A DNA stretch of 13,599 bases from positions 1 to 13,599 of the forward strand of contig JAFXRX010000151.1 in assembly GCA_017526045.1 (NCBI GenBank), in the 5' to 3' direction. Within the stretch, counting starts at the first letter, position 1. Each line of letters starts with the position of its first letter. The stretch comes from Opitutales bacterium (GTDB lineage Bacteria; Verrucomicrobiota; Verrucomicrobiia; Opitutales; Intestinicryptomonadaceae). The notes below the pieces were generated by a model that did not search any database, was not told the DNA's origin, and saw only the letters and a program-made list of their open reading frames with translations. The position numbers were made by a program, and so were the translations under genes. Positions 1-8,256 of the stretch are shown here, piece by piece.

Positions 1-754
1 CCGCGAAGGCTTCAAGGGCGACCAGTACCGCGCAAAGACCGAAGGCATGACGGGCGACCAGAAGCGCGAAGACGAAAAGATGAACTACATCTGCCGCGAC
101 AATCTCGTCCGCTACGTCTATGAAGGCGGCGGCATCATGGGCGCGCACGCTGCCTGCGACGCGATGGACTGCAAGGACAATAAGCACAAAGTCGACGAAA
201 AAATGCCGGAATTTATCAAAATTCTAAAAGAGAGCGAAGCTTGGGACGACGCCAAGGACGAGGAAAAATTCCCCGCCTATCCCGTCATGATGGGCGGCCG
301 CTTTGCGGGGCACCCCTGGGGCGCGGGCAACAAGCCTGAAACCTTCATCATCGAAGACCCGAACAATCCCATTGTAAAGGGCATTTGGCAGGAAAATTCC
401 TTCAGCCTCCAGGACGAAATCTACACGTTCATCGAAGCATACGGCTACGACCGCAACAAGCAGCGCATCTTGATTTCAATCGACTACGACAAGAGCCCGC
501 TCAACGACGGCGCGGACCCGATGACCCGCACAAACCGCAAGAACAAAGACTTCGGTTTGGTTTGGGTAAAGGATTTCGGCAAGGGCAGAATTTTCTACGG
601 CGCATTCGGCCACAGGAAGGACGTATATTACCGTAACCCCGAGGTTTGCGAAATGTATGTCCGCGGGCTGTTGTATGCAACCGGCGACTTGAAGCTCAAA
701 AAAGACCAGACTAAACCATTGGGCGACAAGAAAAATCCGTATCTTGGCAAATAA
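1..754 (+). CDS. ThuA-domain protein, 5' end outside the window
   Basis: The reading frame is open from base 2, so the gene starts upstream; 250 residues are visible before the TAA at 752-754. The protein aligns along its visible length with the ThuA domain of the next gene. Shared blocks are GGGIMGxHAACDAMDCKD, FPAYPVMMGGRFAGHPWGAGN, QDEIYTFIE and GKGRIFYGAFGHR. ThuA (trehalose-utilisation) domains have a class I glutamine-amidotransferase-like fold. In PVC bacteria they are common in secreted proteins near carbohydrate genes, but the reaction is usually unknown. Compared with its neighbour, it carries about 24 extra residues after DAMDCKD and stops soon after the ThuA domain, with no helical-repeat or discoidin region. 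It ends 18 bases before the next gene with no terminator between, so the two are probably co-transcribed. The family call is confident; the biochemical role is not known, and a signal peptide cannot be checked. Confidence 0.85.
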   Translation, partial: REGFKGDQYRAKTEGMTGDQKREDEKMNYICRDNLVRYVYEGGGIMGAHAACDAMDCKDNKHKVDEKMPEFIKILKESEAWDDAKDEEKFPAYPVMMGGRFAGHPWGAGNKPETFIIEDPNNPIVKGIWQENSFSLQDEIYTFIEAYGYDRNKQRILISIDYDKSPLNDGADPMTRTNRKNKDFGLVWVKDFGKGRIFYGAFGHRKDVYYRNPEVCEMYVRGLLYATGDLKLKKDQTKPLGDKKNPYLGK

Positions 755-1378
755 TCCTACGAAAATTTTGCAATGAAAAAATCTTTGCTTATGGCGATGT
801 CCGCGCTGTTTGTCGGCGCGGCGTTTGCCCAGCAGCATTATGAGCGGCCCGATGTCGTTCTGACTGCCGAGCAGATAAAAATGACCGCGGAGGCGGCACC
901 CAAAAAGCTCGCGGTCAAGCCCAAGAAAGTCCGCCACTTTCTTGTTTGGAGCAGAACCGAAGGCTTCCGCCACACAGAGGGCATCCCCGCTTTCAACGAG
1001 TTTATGAAAGTCTTGGAGGCTCGTTCTGAGGGCATGTGGAAAGTCAAATTTTCCGACGACGTAAAAGACTTTGAGCTCGAAAATTTGAAGAAGTACGACT
1101 GCGTTGTAATCAACAACTGCACGGGGCGCTTCTTCGAGTCTTACCGCGACGAGCGCGAAAAAATGTCGGGCGAGCAAAAGAAGGCGGATACCGCCGCGAA
1201 CATCAAGTATCGCGACAATCTCATAAAGTACGTCGAGGAGGGCGGCGGCATCATGGGCATGCACGCCGCTTGCGACGCGATGGACTGCAAGGACAGCGCA
1301 AACCCCAACGAGCAGTTCCCCGCCTATCCCGTCATGATGGGCGGCCGCTTTGCGGGGCACCCCTGGGGCGCGGGCAAC
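269..1378 (+). repeat. 63-base identical repeat shared by the two ThuA genes
   Basis: Bases 269-331 and 1316-1378 are identical over 63 bases. They encode FPAYPVMMGGRFAGHPWGAGN in both ThuA genes. Further near-identical stretches cover the QDEIYTFIE and GKGRIFYGAFGHR codons, while sequence between them has diverged. The entry spans both copies. The repeat offers a substrate for recombination that would delete or fuse the two genes. Confidence 0.88.
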
Positions 1379-4339
1379 GCAGCCGTTACGGTCTTGGTTG
1401 AAGACCCCGGCCACCCGACAACCAAAGGCATTTGGGAAAACAACGAGTTTAAAATCCAGGACGAAATCTACACGTTCATCGAGGAGTACGGCTACAGCCG
1501 CGACAAGCAGCGCATCCTGCTTTCTTTGGACTTCGACCGCAGCCCCAAGGACGGCGGCAGCGACCCGATGAAGGAAACGCGCCGCAAGACGAAGGATTTC
1601 GGGCTTTCGTGGGTCAAGAAATTCGGCAAGGGCAGAATTTTCTACGGCGCGTTCGGCCACAGGCTCGACGTGTATTGGCGCAACCCCAATGTTTGCGAAA
1701 TGTACATGCGCGGCCTGCAATACGCCTCGGGCGACCTGCCAGCCGACGCCACTCCGCTTGGCGAAGCCGCAATGCAGCGCGCGATTGCCGCCGCGAGCGT
1801 AAACGGCGTAAAAACCTTGCAGAATATCGACTATGGCGGCCAGCTTGAGCCGATAGAAAAAGTGTTCTTCCGCGCATACCAGGCGATGACGGAATCGCCC
1901 GAGACCGCTTCGCAAATCGAAAAAATCTGCGTTTCGGAATTGCAGCAGAAGAAGGGCACGAACCGCTACCGCAAAATGTTGTCGGAATTGCTGCAGGTTG
2001 CGGGGGCAAATTCCACCGCCAAGCAGGTCGGCGAAATCATCGCCCGCGACAGCCTCGAAAAAGACCCGAAAAACCGCTACTACACCGAAAGCCTATTCAT
2101 ATCCTTGGCGAGGTCGAAAGACCCGAACGCGGTTTCCGTCTTGAAAACTCTTGCCTCGAGCAAGGTTGACTACATCGCCCGCGACGCGGTCATGGCTCTT
2201 TCCTACCACAAAGACCCCTCGATTTTGGAATTTTTGAAGGGCAAATTCGCCGCCGCAAACAAGGCTGGCGACGAAAAAATGGCGTGGGCCGCCGTCTCGG
2301 CAATGCCGAGGCTTGGCACTGCCGCTGCGATTTCCGCAGTCATCGACGCCTACAAGGCGGCAAAAAGCCCGATGCTTAAAAACCAGTTCGGCGAAATCGC
2401 GTTTGCAAGCAGCGAGCTCAACAAGGCTGCCGTTGCAAAATTCGCGGCCGAAGTGGCGGCGGACAAATCCGCGCCGCGCAACCTGCGCACGCTCGCGGCA
2501 ATCGAGCTTGCCAAGGGCGGCAAGGTTGTCGAGGGCGCAATCCAGGCGGACGTCATAAGGTTTTTGGGGCGCAACAAAAACGTAAAAATCCCCGCAGCTC
2601 TCTCCCTTCAAAATCTGCCCGAAGAAGACAGGGCGGAGATGATTTACGCTCTAATAAAGCGCGGCGAGGGCGCGAAGGAAATTTTGGCAGTCGAACCCAA
2701 AACAGCTGGAACCGCAATCGCCATAACCGAGGCAATCTCGAAATTCGGCTTGGAGGAAGGCGTCTCAAAGGCGGTCTCATTCGTTTCGCTTTACCACGAC
2801 AGAAATACTTTCCGCAACGCAGCATTCATTTTGGCGTCGGCGAAAATCAAGGGCAAATTCCAAAAATACGTAAAGCTTTCCGAAGGCTTGAAGGGCGCGG
2901 AATTCGAATTTATAAAAGAGACGATTTCAAACCTCGACTCTTCAAATTCGCTGGATTTTCTCTTCGACATAATCAAGTCTCAGACCGACGAAAACGCGAA
3001 AATCGCGGCGTTTGACTATCTTAAAAACGCCGTGCTCAAAAACAGCGAGGCGTTCGTGCGCGCCGCCTCCATATACAATTCGCTCCCGCAGAATTTGAAG
3101 AGGCCTGCGATGGCTCTTATGGTAACGTGCTCGCGCCGCGAGTGCAATTCCGACATGGTCGCAGCCGCGCAAAAGCTATTCGCTTCCGCGGGCAGCCCAG
3201 CCGAAAAAGCCCAGTTTATGCGCTTTGCATCCGCCAACAATTCCGACGCGGGCGTGAAGATGTGCATTTACGCCTACAAAAATAAAATGCCTAAACAGGC
3301 TCTTGCGGAGCTTGCAAAGTGGAACAACACGACTGCTCTCAAGCCGCTTGTCGCGCTCGACAAGTCGCTTAAAAAGCCCGAAGAGCGCAAGGCTGTGCAG
3401 GCGACTATTATTGCGGTAATTGCGAATGCGGGCGAGCCCGACGATCCCGCAGCCGACTACATCATTAAAAATGCGGTCGACAAAAAGGACGCAAAGAAGG
3501 TCGAAAAGCTCCGCAGAATGAACCTCAAAAACTTCAAGATGGAAGAGCTGCCGGGCGGCATCAAGGGCACTGCGTTTAAGAATTCCCAAGATCTCAAAGC
3601 CGTCTTCGACGGCAATTTGGGCTCGCGCTGGTCGACGGGCGAAAGCCACAAGCCGGGGCAGTGGATTCAGTTCGAGCTGCCCGAAACGAGGATTTTGAGG
3701 CAAATCCGCTTTGACTCCGCGGGCTCGAAGGGCGACCTAACGCTCAGCCCGAAGCTCTTTGTCGGCGAAAATCTCGACGACTTCGACGAGTCTGACTGCG
3801 AATTCAAAACGGAGGAAGGCGTGGTTGTCGCCGTCTTCAAGCGCCCGACAAAAGTCAAGATGGTGCGCCTTGAAAACCACGGCGAGCACGGCAACTACTG
3901 GTCGCTGCACGAAATCATTTTTGTCAACGACCCCTCCATTTACAAGCAGGGCTTGAAGAAGGTTGCAGACGGCATTTCCGCCTGCGCAAGCCACGGCGAC
4001 AACGCAAAGGACGCCTTCGACGGCACTTTGGGCTCCCGCTGGTCGACAGGCCGCGCGCGCGAGCCGGGGCAGTGGTTTATGATTGCTTTCGACAAGCCGC
4101 GCAGCGTCGGCGCAATCGAGCTTGAATTGGGCGAATCCACGGGCGACCGCGTTTTAAAGCCGACAGTCTTCGCGGGAGACGCGGTCGAAAAAATGCAGCC
4201 TGTGAAGCTCGAATACAAGCGCGAATTCACAAAGGACGTTTTGAAGTTTGAAAAACCCGTCAAGGCCAAGTACATCCGCATCGAAAACAACGGGCAAAGC
4301 GGCGGGTACTGGTCGATACACGAAGTCAACTTCAAATAG
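773..4339 (+). CDS. Secreted ThuA / helical-repeat / tandem discoidin protein
   Basis: This 1188-residue protein begins with a clear signal peptide (MKKSLLMAMSALFVGAAFAQ). Residues about 53-320 are a ThuA domain: GGGIMGMHAACDA at 157-169, GGRFAGHPWGAGN at 190-202, DEIYTF at 230-235, GKGRIFYGAFGHR at 285-297. Residues about 335-910 are Ala/Lys-rich and helical, with spaced repeats resembling HEAT units (for example around DPNAVSVLKTLASS and DPSILEFLKGKF). Two C-terminal modules, about 925-1052 and 1060-1188, repeat the signatures FDGxLGSRWSTG and YWSxHE. These look like F5/8 type C (discoidin) beta-sandwiches that often bind glycans. The likely role is an exported, glycan-associated protein in which ThuA acts on or binds a sugar-derived ligand; that is inference. 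The start is chosen because it gives the signal peptide directly; no Shine-Dalgarno sequence is visible. A strong terminator follows the stop. Confidence 0.88.
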   Translation: MKKSLLMAMSALFVGAAFAQQHYERPDVVLTAEQIKMTAEAAPKKLAVKPKKVRHFLVWSRTEGFRHTEGIPAFNEFMKVLEARSEGMWKVKFSDDVKDFELENLKKYDCVVINNCTGRFFESYRDEREKMSGEQKKADTAANIKYRDNLIKYVEEGGGIMGMHAACDAMDCKDSANPNEQFPAYPVMMGGRFAGHPWGAGNAAVTVLVEDPGHPTTKGIWENNEFKIQDEIYTFIEEYGYSRDKQRILLSLDFDRSPKDGGSDPMKETRRKTKDFGLSWVKKFGKGRIFYGAFGHRLDVYWRNPNVCEMYMRGLQYASGDLPADATPLGEAAMQRAIAAASVNGVKTLQNIDYGGQLEPIEKVFFRAYQAMTESPETASQIEKICVSELQQKKGTNRYRKMLSELLQVAGANSTAKQVGEIIARDSLEKDPKNRYYTESLFISLARSKDPNAVSVLKTLASSKVDYIARDAVMALSYHKDPSILEFLKGKFAAANKAGDEKMAWAAVSAMPRLGTAAAISAVIDAYKAAKSPMLKNQFGEIAFASSELNKAAVAKFAAEVAADKSAPRNLRTLAAIELAKGGKVVEGAIQADVIRFLGRNKNVKIPAALSLQNLPEEDRAEMIYALIKRGEGAKEILAVEPKTAGTAIAITEAISKFGLEEGVSKAVSFVSLYHDRNTFRNAAFILASAKIKGKFQKYVKLSEGLKGAEFEFIKETISNLDSSNSLDFLFDIIKSQTDENAKIAAFDYLKNAVLKNSEAFVRAASIYNSLPQNLKRPAMALMVTCSRRECNSDMVAAAQKLFASAGSPAEKAQFMRFASANNSDAGVKMCIYAYKNKMPKQALAELAKWNNTTALKPLVALDKSLKKPEERKAVQATIIAVIANAGEPDDPAADYIIKNAVDKKDAKKVEKLRRMNLKNFKMEELPGGIKGTAFKNSQDLKAVFDGNLGSRWSTGESHKPGQWIQFELPETRILRQIRFDSAGSKGDLTLSPKLFVGENLDDFDESDCEFKTEEGVVVAVFKRPTKVKMVRLENHGEHGNYWSLHEIIFVNDPSIYKQGLKKVADGISACASHGDNAKDAFDGTLGSRWSTGRAREPGQWFMIAFDKPRSVGAIELELGESTGDRVLKPTVFAGDAVEKMQPVKLEYKREFTKDVLKFEKPVKAKYIRIENNGQSGGYWSIHEVNFK
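3605..4051 (+). repeat. Direct repeat between the two discoidin modules
   Basis: Bases 3605-3640 and 4016-4051 match at 33 of 36 positions. Both encode FDGxLGSRWSTG at the start of the two discoidin-like modules, so the copies are 411 bases apart. A second, looser match occurs at the ends of the modules, where both encode YWS(L/I)HE. The high DNA identity in this segment, against more diverged sequence between, points to duplication of the module within the gene plus selection or conversion on the core motif. Confidence 0.8.
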
Positions 4340-4355
4340 CGTTTTTTAAGCGAAC

Positions 4356-4390
4356 AAAAATCCGCGGAAATTGCGCCGCGGATTTTTTTT
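4356..4390 (+). terminator. Intrinsic terminator after the ThuA unit
   Basis: AAAAATCCGCGG (4356-4367) pairs perfectly with CCGCGGATTTTT (4376-4387) around an 8-base loop, and the right arm continues into a T run to 4390. It lies 17 bases after the stop of the large ThuA gene. The A run on the left arm would also let it act on the opposite strand, but no minus-strand gene reads into it. Confidence 0.87.
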
Positions 4391-4448
4391 GCGCCGCGAA
4401 AATGAAATTGTTTGATTTTTTGCAAACGCGCGAATAGAGATTTTTCCC

Positions 4449-4895
4449 ATGATTAAAGCAAAACTTTCCGACTCCAAAAAATACTCGCAAGCCAACCCGC
4501 ATTTCGCCGCGGCTTTCGCTTTTCTTGAAGAAATCGCAAAAAATTTCAAGGTTGAGAACATCGAAAAAGGCGGCGTCCGCTTCCTTTGCCAGACCTACAA
4601 AACAGCCCCGCAATGCGAAAAGAAATTCGAGGCGCACCGCAAGTTCATCGACATCCAGTTCCTCGCGGAAGGCGAGGAGAAAATCTACTTCGGCTCTAGC
4701 GGCGAATTCGAAGTTTCCGAGCCCTACGACGAAATGAAGGACGCCGAATTCTTTTGCGGGACGCCGCGCGAGGCGTGCGTTTTGCGCGCGGGAGAATTTG
4801 CCGTATTCTTCCCCGAAGACGCGCACCAGCCCGGCTGCATGGCGGGCTGCGAGCCGAGCCAGGTTAAAAAAGTCGTCGTAAAAATTCCCGTTTGA
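4449..4895 (+). CDS. YhcH/YjgK/YiaL-family sugar protein (EbgC/NanQ-like)
   Basis: At 148 residues it has the normal length for this small cupin-like family (formerly DUF386). Family blocks are clear: FEAHRKFIDIQFLAEGEE at about 60-77, FFPEDAHQPG at 120-129 and the C-terminal KKVVVKIPV. In known structures, the Glu/His/Asp of the first block and the His of the second form a metal site, here E61, H63, D68 and H126. Members include EbgC (needed for full activity of the Ebg beta-galactosidase), YiaL, and NanQ (YhcH), which speeds anomer interconversion of N-acetylneuraminate. The exact sugar cannot be read from the sequence. The protein has no signal peptide, so it is cytoplasmic. It follows a terminator and precedes the next gene by 4 bases, making it the likely first gene of a new transcript. 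The leader has only a weak purine stretch (AGAGA) before ATG. Confidence 0.9.
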   Translation: MIKAKLSDSKKYSQANPHFAAAFAFLEEIAKNFKVENIEKGGVRFLCQTYKTAPQCEKKFEAHRKFIDIQFLAEGEEKIYFGSSGEFEVSEPYDEMKDAEFFCGTPREACVLRAGEFAVFFPEDAHQPGCMAGCEPSQVKKVVVKIPV

Positions 4896-4899
4896 GGGT

Positions 4900-6114
4900 A
4901 TGGGAAGTTTCGGGGGAGCGGCTTTGTTTTTGCGCGCCGCCGCGTTTGCGGGCGCGCTTTATGCCGCGCAGTTTTGCATGGCTGCGCAGGTATATTTGTG
5001 GCGGCAAAGCTACGACGAAAAAACTCTGTCCGCTCTGAAAGCCGCGGAGGAAAATTTCGAGGCGGTAAACTTTTTGCTCGCGAAAATTTCGTTCGGCAAA
5101 AACAAAACGCCGCGCCTTGAATTCCTGCCGATAAATCCTGAATATCTGAAGGGGCTGAAGATTGAAAAAATCGCGTGCGTAAGAATAGAGGGGCTTGCGG
5201 GCTCCGAAAAAGACTACGAGGCCGCGGCTTCGGCTGTCGCGCGGCTTGCGGGCGAATGCGCAATTCGCGCGCTGCGCGGCATTGGCGTTTCGGAAATTCA
5301 AATCGACTTCGACTGCCCCGAGTCGAAGCTCGCCTCGTACGCGCTCTGGCTTGAAAAAATCCGCGCGGCTCTGCCGGAAGGCATGCGCCTTTCAATAACC
5401 GCGGTGCCCTCGCAAATGGACGCGAAGGGCTTTGAAAAGGCGATTGCGCAGTGCTGCTGTTTCACGCTGCAAATCCACAACCTCGCGCAATTCGGAAGCG
5501 GCTATAAAATTTTCGACTTTGACTCCTCCCTTGCCGCCGCGCGGCGCGCGGACAGGTTTGGCAAGGCGTTTATGGTTGCGCTGCCGACTTATTCGCATTT
5601 CGTGAAATTCGGCGAAGGCGGGGAAGCCGCCAAAGTTTTTTCGGAAAATTTTTCGGCGTGCGGCGAGGAGCAGGGCTGCGGGGAAATCAAAAAAATTTCC
5701 GCCGATTTTTTCGAGGTCGCGCGGCTCGCCTCGGAAATAAAAAAAGCGGGGCTTAAAAATTTCCGCGGCGAAATATTTTTCAGGCTGCCCTGCGGGTTGG
5801 AAATTTCAAACTGGTCTATTGAAACGCTTTTAAGCGTCGCAAAAGCGGAAGAGTTGAAGGGCTCGCTCGCAGTCAGCATTGAAAAATTCGAAGGAGGGCT
5901 TTGCGAAGTTTTTGTCGAAAACACGGGCAATGTAGATATTTGCGCCCCGCTTGAAATCGAGTGCGCCTTAGGCGATTTCAGGTATTGCGAGGGGCTCAAC
6001 GGCTTTGTTCTTGCCCGCAAAACACCGCGGGGATTTATTCTTGAAAACAGGCGGGCTTTGGATTTCAGGCTGCCGCCGAACCAAAAAATAAAGGCGGCGT
6101 GGGTAAAAAAATGA
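4900..6114 (+). CDS. Secreted DUF3142-like protein
   Basis: The 404-residue protein starts with an N-terminal hydrophobic stretch (residues about 7-29) that looks like a signal peptide, followed by VYLWRQSYDE. The block EIQIDFDCPESKLASYALWL (132-151) and the following LSITAVPS (164-171) and LQIHNL (190-195) match what I recall of DUF3142 proteins: secreted proteins of unknown function with a probable TIM-barrel-like core. The Asp-rich DFDCP strand could be a glycosidase-like active-site strand, but that is inference. Residues 185-187 are three consecutive cysteines, which is odd for an exported protein. The C-terminal 90 residues look like a separate beta-rich domain. The ATG lies 4 bases after the YhcH stop, so the two are surely co-transcribed. 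A later ATG at 4978 would remove most of the signal peptide and is less likely. Confidence 0.72.
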   Translation: MGSFGGAALFLRAAAFAGALYAAQFCMAAQVYLWRQSYDEKTLSALKAAEENFEAVNFLLAKISFGKNKTPRLEFLPINPEYLKGLKIEKIACVRIEGLAGSEKDYEAAASAVARLAGECAIRALRGIGVSEIQIDFDCPESKLASYALWLEKIRAALPEGMRLSITAVPSQMDAKGFEKAIAQCCCFTLQIHNLAQFGSGYKIFDFDSSLAAARRADRFGKAFMVALPTYSHFVKFGEGGEAAKVFSENFSACGEEQGCGEIKKISADFFEVARLASEIKKAGLKNFRGEIFFRLPCGLEISNWSIETLLSVAKAEELKGSLAVSIEKFEGGLCEVFVENTGNVDICAPLEIECALGDFRYCEGLNGFVLARKTPRGFILENRRALDFRLPPNQKIKAAWVKK

Positions 6115-6169
6115 AAAACTTTTGCGAGATTTTGCCGCCGTTTTGCAATATATAAACAATGTTGAAACC

Positions 6170-8161
6170 ATGAAAAAATTTTTTGCGCTTTGCCTCTTTT
6201 ATCTTGCCCTTTCGCAGTTCGCGGGGGCGTGCTGCTACAGCTCGTCGATGCCATTTGTGAATTGGGCAAACCCCAAGGAGCCGTTTCAAGACGGATTTGG
6301 GCTGAATTTTTACAAAATTTTGCGCGCCTACGCCGAAACCGCCCCGCAAAACGAAAAAATGAAGGCGAAATTCGAGGCGTCCCGCCCGCGCGAAAAAGCC
6401 GCAGGCGAGGAAATGCCGCAGTACGTCGAATACCGCAAGCGCCTTGAAAATTTTAAAAGGCAAAGCGGCCCTTATTTTTGGGATGGCGGCGGGGAAAAAA
6501 TTTCATTTTCCGAGGTGGAGGCGAAATTCGCGGAGCTTGAAAAGCTCAAAGATAAAATTTCGCCGCAGCTTTTCGAATACGAGCGCGGGGCTATTGACTA
6601 CGCCGGCAAAAATTATGAGGAGGCGAAAAAGCATTTCGAGGCCGCTTTGAACATGCCCGAAGATGCCCGCAAAATTGAGGCCGCGTTTATGCGCATGCGT
6701 TGCGCCCAAAAAATAAATCCAAAATCCGAAGAGATTTTTGGTGCGTACAAAAATATTGAAAAACTTTTTGGCGAAGGCTGCGCGGACCCCCAAAAACTCG
6801 CGTTCGAAAGCGAGGGCTACATAGCCATGTGGCATCTTTGCCGCGGCGAAAATTTCGAGGCGCTGCAGATTTATTTCGACCGCTGCGCCCTCATAAGGGC
6901 GTCGGATTTAAAGGGGGAATTTTGCGCGCCGTGGAGCGAGTCGGAGCAAAGCCTGCTCGCCGCGCTGAAAAAATGCGTCGGAGCGAATTTGGAGAAAATG
7001 GCGTCGAGCCCCGTTTTCGCGGAGCTTGCCACAAATTATTTGGCGTCGCGCCCAAACGCAGATCTGCTTGCCGTCTGGCTTGAAATTCTGGAGAAAAAAG
7101 AAGTCCCGCTGAAATCCCTCGGCGGCAGAATCGCGCTTAAACTCTACGAGGCGGGCAGGTTCGGCGACGCGCGCAGGGCTCTTGAGCTCTCCGAAGAAAG
7201 CGAGCCTCTCGCCCGCTGGGTGAAGTCGAAATTCCTGATTATGCAGGGCGACGACAGAGCCGCCGCCGAGATTGTCGCCGACCTTATAAAAAACTATTCC
7301 GAAAACGGCCTCGAAAAATTCGAGGACGGGGGCTTCGATTTTTGGGGAATTCTGCCGAACGAATATTTTGTGCACAGCAACGGCGGCGAATTCGACAGCG
7401 AGCGGCATTCGGTTTTGGCGGAGACAAAAATCCTTTCGCCGCTGCGCTCGAAAATTATCGCCGAATACGGGGTTTTGAAATTCAGCGCGCAGGACAAGGC
7501 GGGGGCTCTCGATTGCTTTCTAAACGCGGGCTACATGATGGACGCCGCATATGTCTGCGAAGTTTTAATGGGGCTTGAAGAGCTCAAAGCCTATGCGAAA
7601 TCGCGCCTCGGCGACAAGTCGCGCAATGCGGATTTTGTCCGCGCGATTTTGTCGCTGCGGGTTTTGAAGGAGGAAAATTCGCTCGAGGGCGCGCGCAAAT
7701 ATTTTACGGGCGGAGAAAAATATGTCGAATTTATGGAAAGCCTTGCGCTGGCTCTGAAAATTTCAGCCGACGCCTCCAAGCCCGACGCCGTCCGCGCCGC
7801 GGCGGACTGGGAAATTTTTACGCTCTACTGCGAGGGCGCGGCGGAAATGTTCGTGGGCTTTTTTGAGACATCGCCCGAGGGCGGCAGGTCTGAGGCGCAC
7901 CTGTACGCCGCCTTCGACCGCGCAATGAAAGCCGCGGATTTGATGCCCGATGCGCTGCAGGCTTCGCGCATGTACGCCTCCGCGGACTGGAAGCTTAGGT
8001 GGCGCGACCCGAAATACGTTTTGCCCGCCTACAAAAAGCTCTGCTTCCGCTGCAAAGACACCCCGCTTGGCAGAGCCGCGCTGAAGTCGCATTGGCTCCC
8101 CGCAAAAACCGAGCACCCGCGCAAAATTTTGGAAGGCCTCAAAAAGGCTTATCCGTATTGA
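6170..8161 (+). CDS. Secreted TPR-like helical protein, function unknown
   Basis: From the ATG at 6170 the product is 663 residues with a clear signal peptide (MKKFFALCLFYLALSQFAGA) followed by Cys-Cys. Cleavage by signal peptidase I after AGA, or lipidation of Cys21, are both possible; the lipobox is poor. The rest is helical. It has TPR-like segments at about 136-170 (FEYERGAIDYAGKNYEEAKKHFEAAL) and 322-372 (YEAGRFGDARRALELSEE...GDDRAAAEIVADL). A later segment near 457 reads DAAYVCEVLMGLEELKAY. This overall order resembles a conserved uncharacterised TPR protein family that I recall from proteobacteria and PVC bacteria, in which the same GxxxxA and AAYVxExVLxxxELKAY features occur. The longer TTG start at 6122 would put 16 residues before the signal peptide and is rejected. 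The gene follows the DUF3142 gene after 55 AT-rich bases containing TATATAAA, so it may share that transcript or have its own promoter. Confidence 0.75.
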   Translation: MKKFFALCLFYLALSQFAGACCYSSSMPFVNWANPKEPFQDGFGLNFYKILRAYAETAPQNEKMKAKFEASRPREKAAGEEMPQYVEYRKRLENFKRQSGPYFWDGGGEKISFSEVEAKFAELEKLKDKISPQLFEYERGAIDYAGKNYEEAKKHFEAALNMPEDARKIEAAFMRMRCAQKINPKSEEIFGAYKNIEKLFGEGCADPQKLAFESEGYIAMWHLCRGENFEALQIYFDRCALIRASDLKGEFCAPWSESEQSLLAALKKCVGANLEKMASSPVFAELATNYLASRPNADLLAVWLEILEKKEVPLKSLGGRIALKLYEAGRFGDARRALELSEESEPLARWVKSKFLIMQGDDRAAAEIVADLIKNYSENGLEKFEDGGFDFWGILPNEYFVHSNGGEFDSERHSVLAETKILSPLRSKIIAEYGVLKFSAQDKAGALDCFLNAGYMMDAAYVCEVLMGLEELKAYAKSRLGDKSRNADFVRAILSLRVLKEENSLEGARKYFTGGEKYVEFMESLALALKISADASKPDAVRAAADWEIFTLYCEGAAEMFVGFFETSPEGGRSEAHLYAAFDRAMKAADLMPDALQASRMYASADWKLRWRDPKYVLPAYKKLCFRCKDTPLGRAALKSHWLPAKTEHPRKILEGLKKAYPY

Positions 8162-8177
8162 GCGCGCCGCGCTTTTT
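8161..8177 (+). terminator. Possible weak terminator after the TPR-like gene
   Basis: AGCGC (8161-8165) and GCGCT (8169-8173) form a 5-bp stem with a 3-base loop, directly followed by four more T residues. It overlaps the last base of the TGA stop. The stem is short, so it may only slow polymerase, but termination here would fit the separate promoter that follows at 8211. Confidence 0.35.
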
Positions 8178-8210
8178 CAGCCGCCCGCAAAAAATTTTTA
8201 AATTTATGTG

Positions 8211-8239
8211 TTGACAAGTTAGGCAAGGCTAACTTTTAT
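8211..8239 (+). promoter_or_regulatory. Promoter of the metalloregulator gene
   Basis: A consensus -35 box TTGACA (8211-8216) is followed, after 17 bases, by TTTTAT (8234-8239), which matches four of six bases of the -10 consensus. Transcription would start near 8246, giving a leader of about 11 bases before the ATG at 8257. The spacer is almost entirely filled by the inverted repeat listed next, so repressor binding would block polymerase directly. Confidence 0.65.
8216..8235 (+). promoter_or_regulatory. DtxR-family operator 1 (autoregulatory)
   Basis: AAGTTAG (8216-8222) and CTAACTT (8229-8235) are perfect inverted repeats separated by GCAAGG. The core TTAGG...CTAA resembles the known DtxR/IdeR box (TTAGGTTAGSCTAACCTAA). 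It sits between the -35 and -10 boxes of the gene encoding a DtxR-family protein. A second copy with the same GTTAG-N6-CTAAC layout stands before feoB. Binding by this regulator is inference from position and sequence. Confidence 0.75.
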
Positions 8240-8256
8240 CTTTGCCAATAAAAACA

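Noticed and set aside
476..1915. A 479-codon open frame on the minus strand across both ThuA genes
   Set aside because: It lies wholly opposite two well-supported genes, has low-complexity Ala/Val/Arg-rich translation without recognisable motifs, and arises from the G+C-biased codon pattern of the + strand genes.
1..4339. The two ThuA genes as one gene broken by a frameshift
   Set aside because: The first has its own stop and the second has its own start and signal peptide and a complete ThuA domain, so they are paralogues.
6122..6169. TTG start for the TPR-like gene
   Set aside because: It would put 16 residues in front of an otherwise perfect signal peptide that begins at the ATG at 6170.
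8242..8256. TTG start for the metalloregulator gene
   Set aside because: It lies before the predicted transcription start (near 8246) set by the TTGACA-N17-TTTTAT promoter; ATG 8257 is adequate.
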